Positions 60,831-61,024 of a stretch of DNA of 61,024 nucleotides are shown here, piece after piece; position 1 is the stretch's first letter, and every line of letters starts with the position of its first letter. The DNA is taken from positions 1 to 61,024 of the forward strand of contig JANXMB010000043.1 in assembly GCA_025354865.1 (NCBI GenBank), given 5' to 3'. Position numbers and translations under genes: made by a program. Source of the stretch: Acetobacteraceae bacterium. GTDB lineage: Bacteria > Pseudomonadota > Alphaproteobacteria > Acetobacterales > Acetobacteraceae. The notes beneath the pieces are model-generated. The model worked only from the letters and a program-made list of their open reading frames with translations. It had not been told where the DNA came from and did not search any database.

Positions 60831-60850
60831 CGCTCGGACGACACCCTGTT
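60757..60850 (+). repeat. Left arm of a 94-base inverted repeat
   Basis: Bases 60757-60850 are the reverse complement of 60931-61024, with one mismatch (GAGAGGG against GAGAAGG). A further CCCGAGG/CCTCGGG pair beyond a single mismatch extends the relation into the centre. The arm contains the second hairpin of the composite element and a following CGCTCGGACGACACCCTGTT segment. Confidence 0.9.
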
Positions 60851-60930
60851 GCCCGAGGGGGCAGCAGGGCACCAGCCGGAATTATACCGACACTCTAATT
60901 GTTTCCAGAATCGCGCGCGAGGCCTCGGGG

Positions 60931-61024
60931 AACAGGGTGTCGTCCGAGCGTTAGAGCGTGATCGCCTGAGGTTGACTTCAACCTCGGGCGTGAATCACCT
61001 TCTCAAACAAAGGCTTAGACCATG
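60931..61024 (-). repeat. Right arm of the 94-base inverted repeat
   Basis: This arm is the inverted copy of 60757-60850 and reaches the window edge at ACCATG, so the full element may continue outside. The 80 bases between the arms (60851-60930) contain no open frame. Confidence 0.9.

Larger units (their letters stand above)
60716..61024. other. 309-base terminal region without a gene
   Basis: No coding sequence is supported. The space holds the composite palindromic element copy 4, a 94-base inverted repeat and an 80-base centre. Confidence 0.6.

Noticed and set aside
1-61024. Search for CRISPR arrays, tRNA or rRNA genes, transposases and phage genes
   Set aside because: No regularly spaced direct repeats, cloverleaf-like sequence with a T-loop motif, or integrase/transposase motif was found by reading. 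A dedicated search (for example tRNAscan-SE, Infernal) would be needed to exclude them fully.

Overview
The window is a GC-rich chromosomal segment from an alphaproteobacterium. The best fit is the Rhodospirillales/Acetobacteraceae. The grounds are a hopanoid side-chain cluster interleaved with MEP-pathway genes (hpnJ-hpnI-hpnM-dxs-ispA, ispH-hpnH), a class III-like polyhydroxybutyrate set, purD divergent from xseA followed by mreC-mreD-mrdA-rodA, and a gcvT-gcvH-gcvP operon behind a tandem glycine riboswitch. There are no rRNA or tRNA genes, no CRISPR array, and no transposase or phage gene that I can see. The taxonomic call is inference from gene content, not from a marker alignment.

Layout. 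1-6300: the 3' part of a YhaN/SbcC-like ATPase, a VOC protein, a lone Flp pilin with a long untranslated region, a secreted DsrE-like protein, and a nitric-oxide module (NsrR-like operator, truncated haemoglobin, Rrf2/NsrR repressor). 6400-12550: FMN alpha-hydroxy-acid oxidase, a TauD-type dioxygenase, and an operon of zinc alcohol dehydrogenase, class II aldolase, PNPOx-like protein and an orphan periplasmic binding protein, then a small secreted protein. 12760-21400: hopanoid and isoprenoid genes. 21440-29600: phaB, phaA, a fatty-acid-hydroxylase-type membrane protein, a parvulin isomerase, a MORN-repeat protein, a PEP-CTERM protein, then phaC/phaE divergent from phaR. 29480-35630: a WecG-type glycosyltransferase with an outer-membrane beta-barrel, an orphan RND outer-membrane lipoprotein, an amidase and a secreted alpha/beta hydrolase. 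35630-43000: purD, xseA and the rod-shape operon. 43200-50510: a complete LIV-type ABC importer (ATPase, ATPase, permease, permease, binding protein), then a flavin monooxygenase, a glutathione transferase and a histidine phosphatase. 50540-55270: glycine riboswitch and cleavage system. 55280-59710: an accessory catabolic stretch (LLM oxidoreductase, HMG-CoA-lyase-like protein, rhodanese, PNPOx-like protein, intradiol dioxygenase, a nickel-transporter remnant, a second TauD-type dioxygenase). 59710-61024: a frameshifted PEP-CTERM gene between palindromic repeat elements.

How the genes work together. MEP-pathway enzymes (Dxs, IspH) and IspA supply farnesyl diphosphate for hopanoids, and HpnH, HpnI and HpnJ build and decorate the C35 side chain. 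PhaA and PhaB make (R)-3-hydroxybutyryl-CoA, which PhaC/PhaE polymerise under PhaR. MreC, MreD, PBP2 and RodA run lateral wall synthesis. The Gcv proteins break down glycine when the riboswitch senses it. Two substrate-binding proteins, several oxygenases and a glutathione transferase point to uptake and oxidation of small organic acids or aromatic/sulfur compounds.

The least explained signal is a family of composite palindromic intergenic elements, about 6388-6475, 51897-51985, 59785-59895 and 60712-60830, with an inverted copy at 60931-61024. Each is two hairpins joined by a similar linker. The outer edges are conserved and the stems change in a compensating way. They sit directly on stop codons or ribosome-binding sites.
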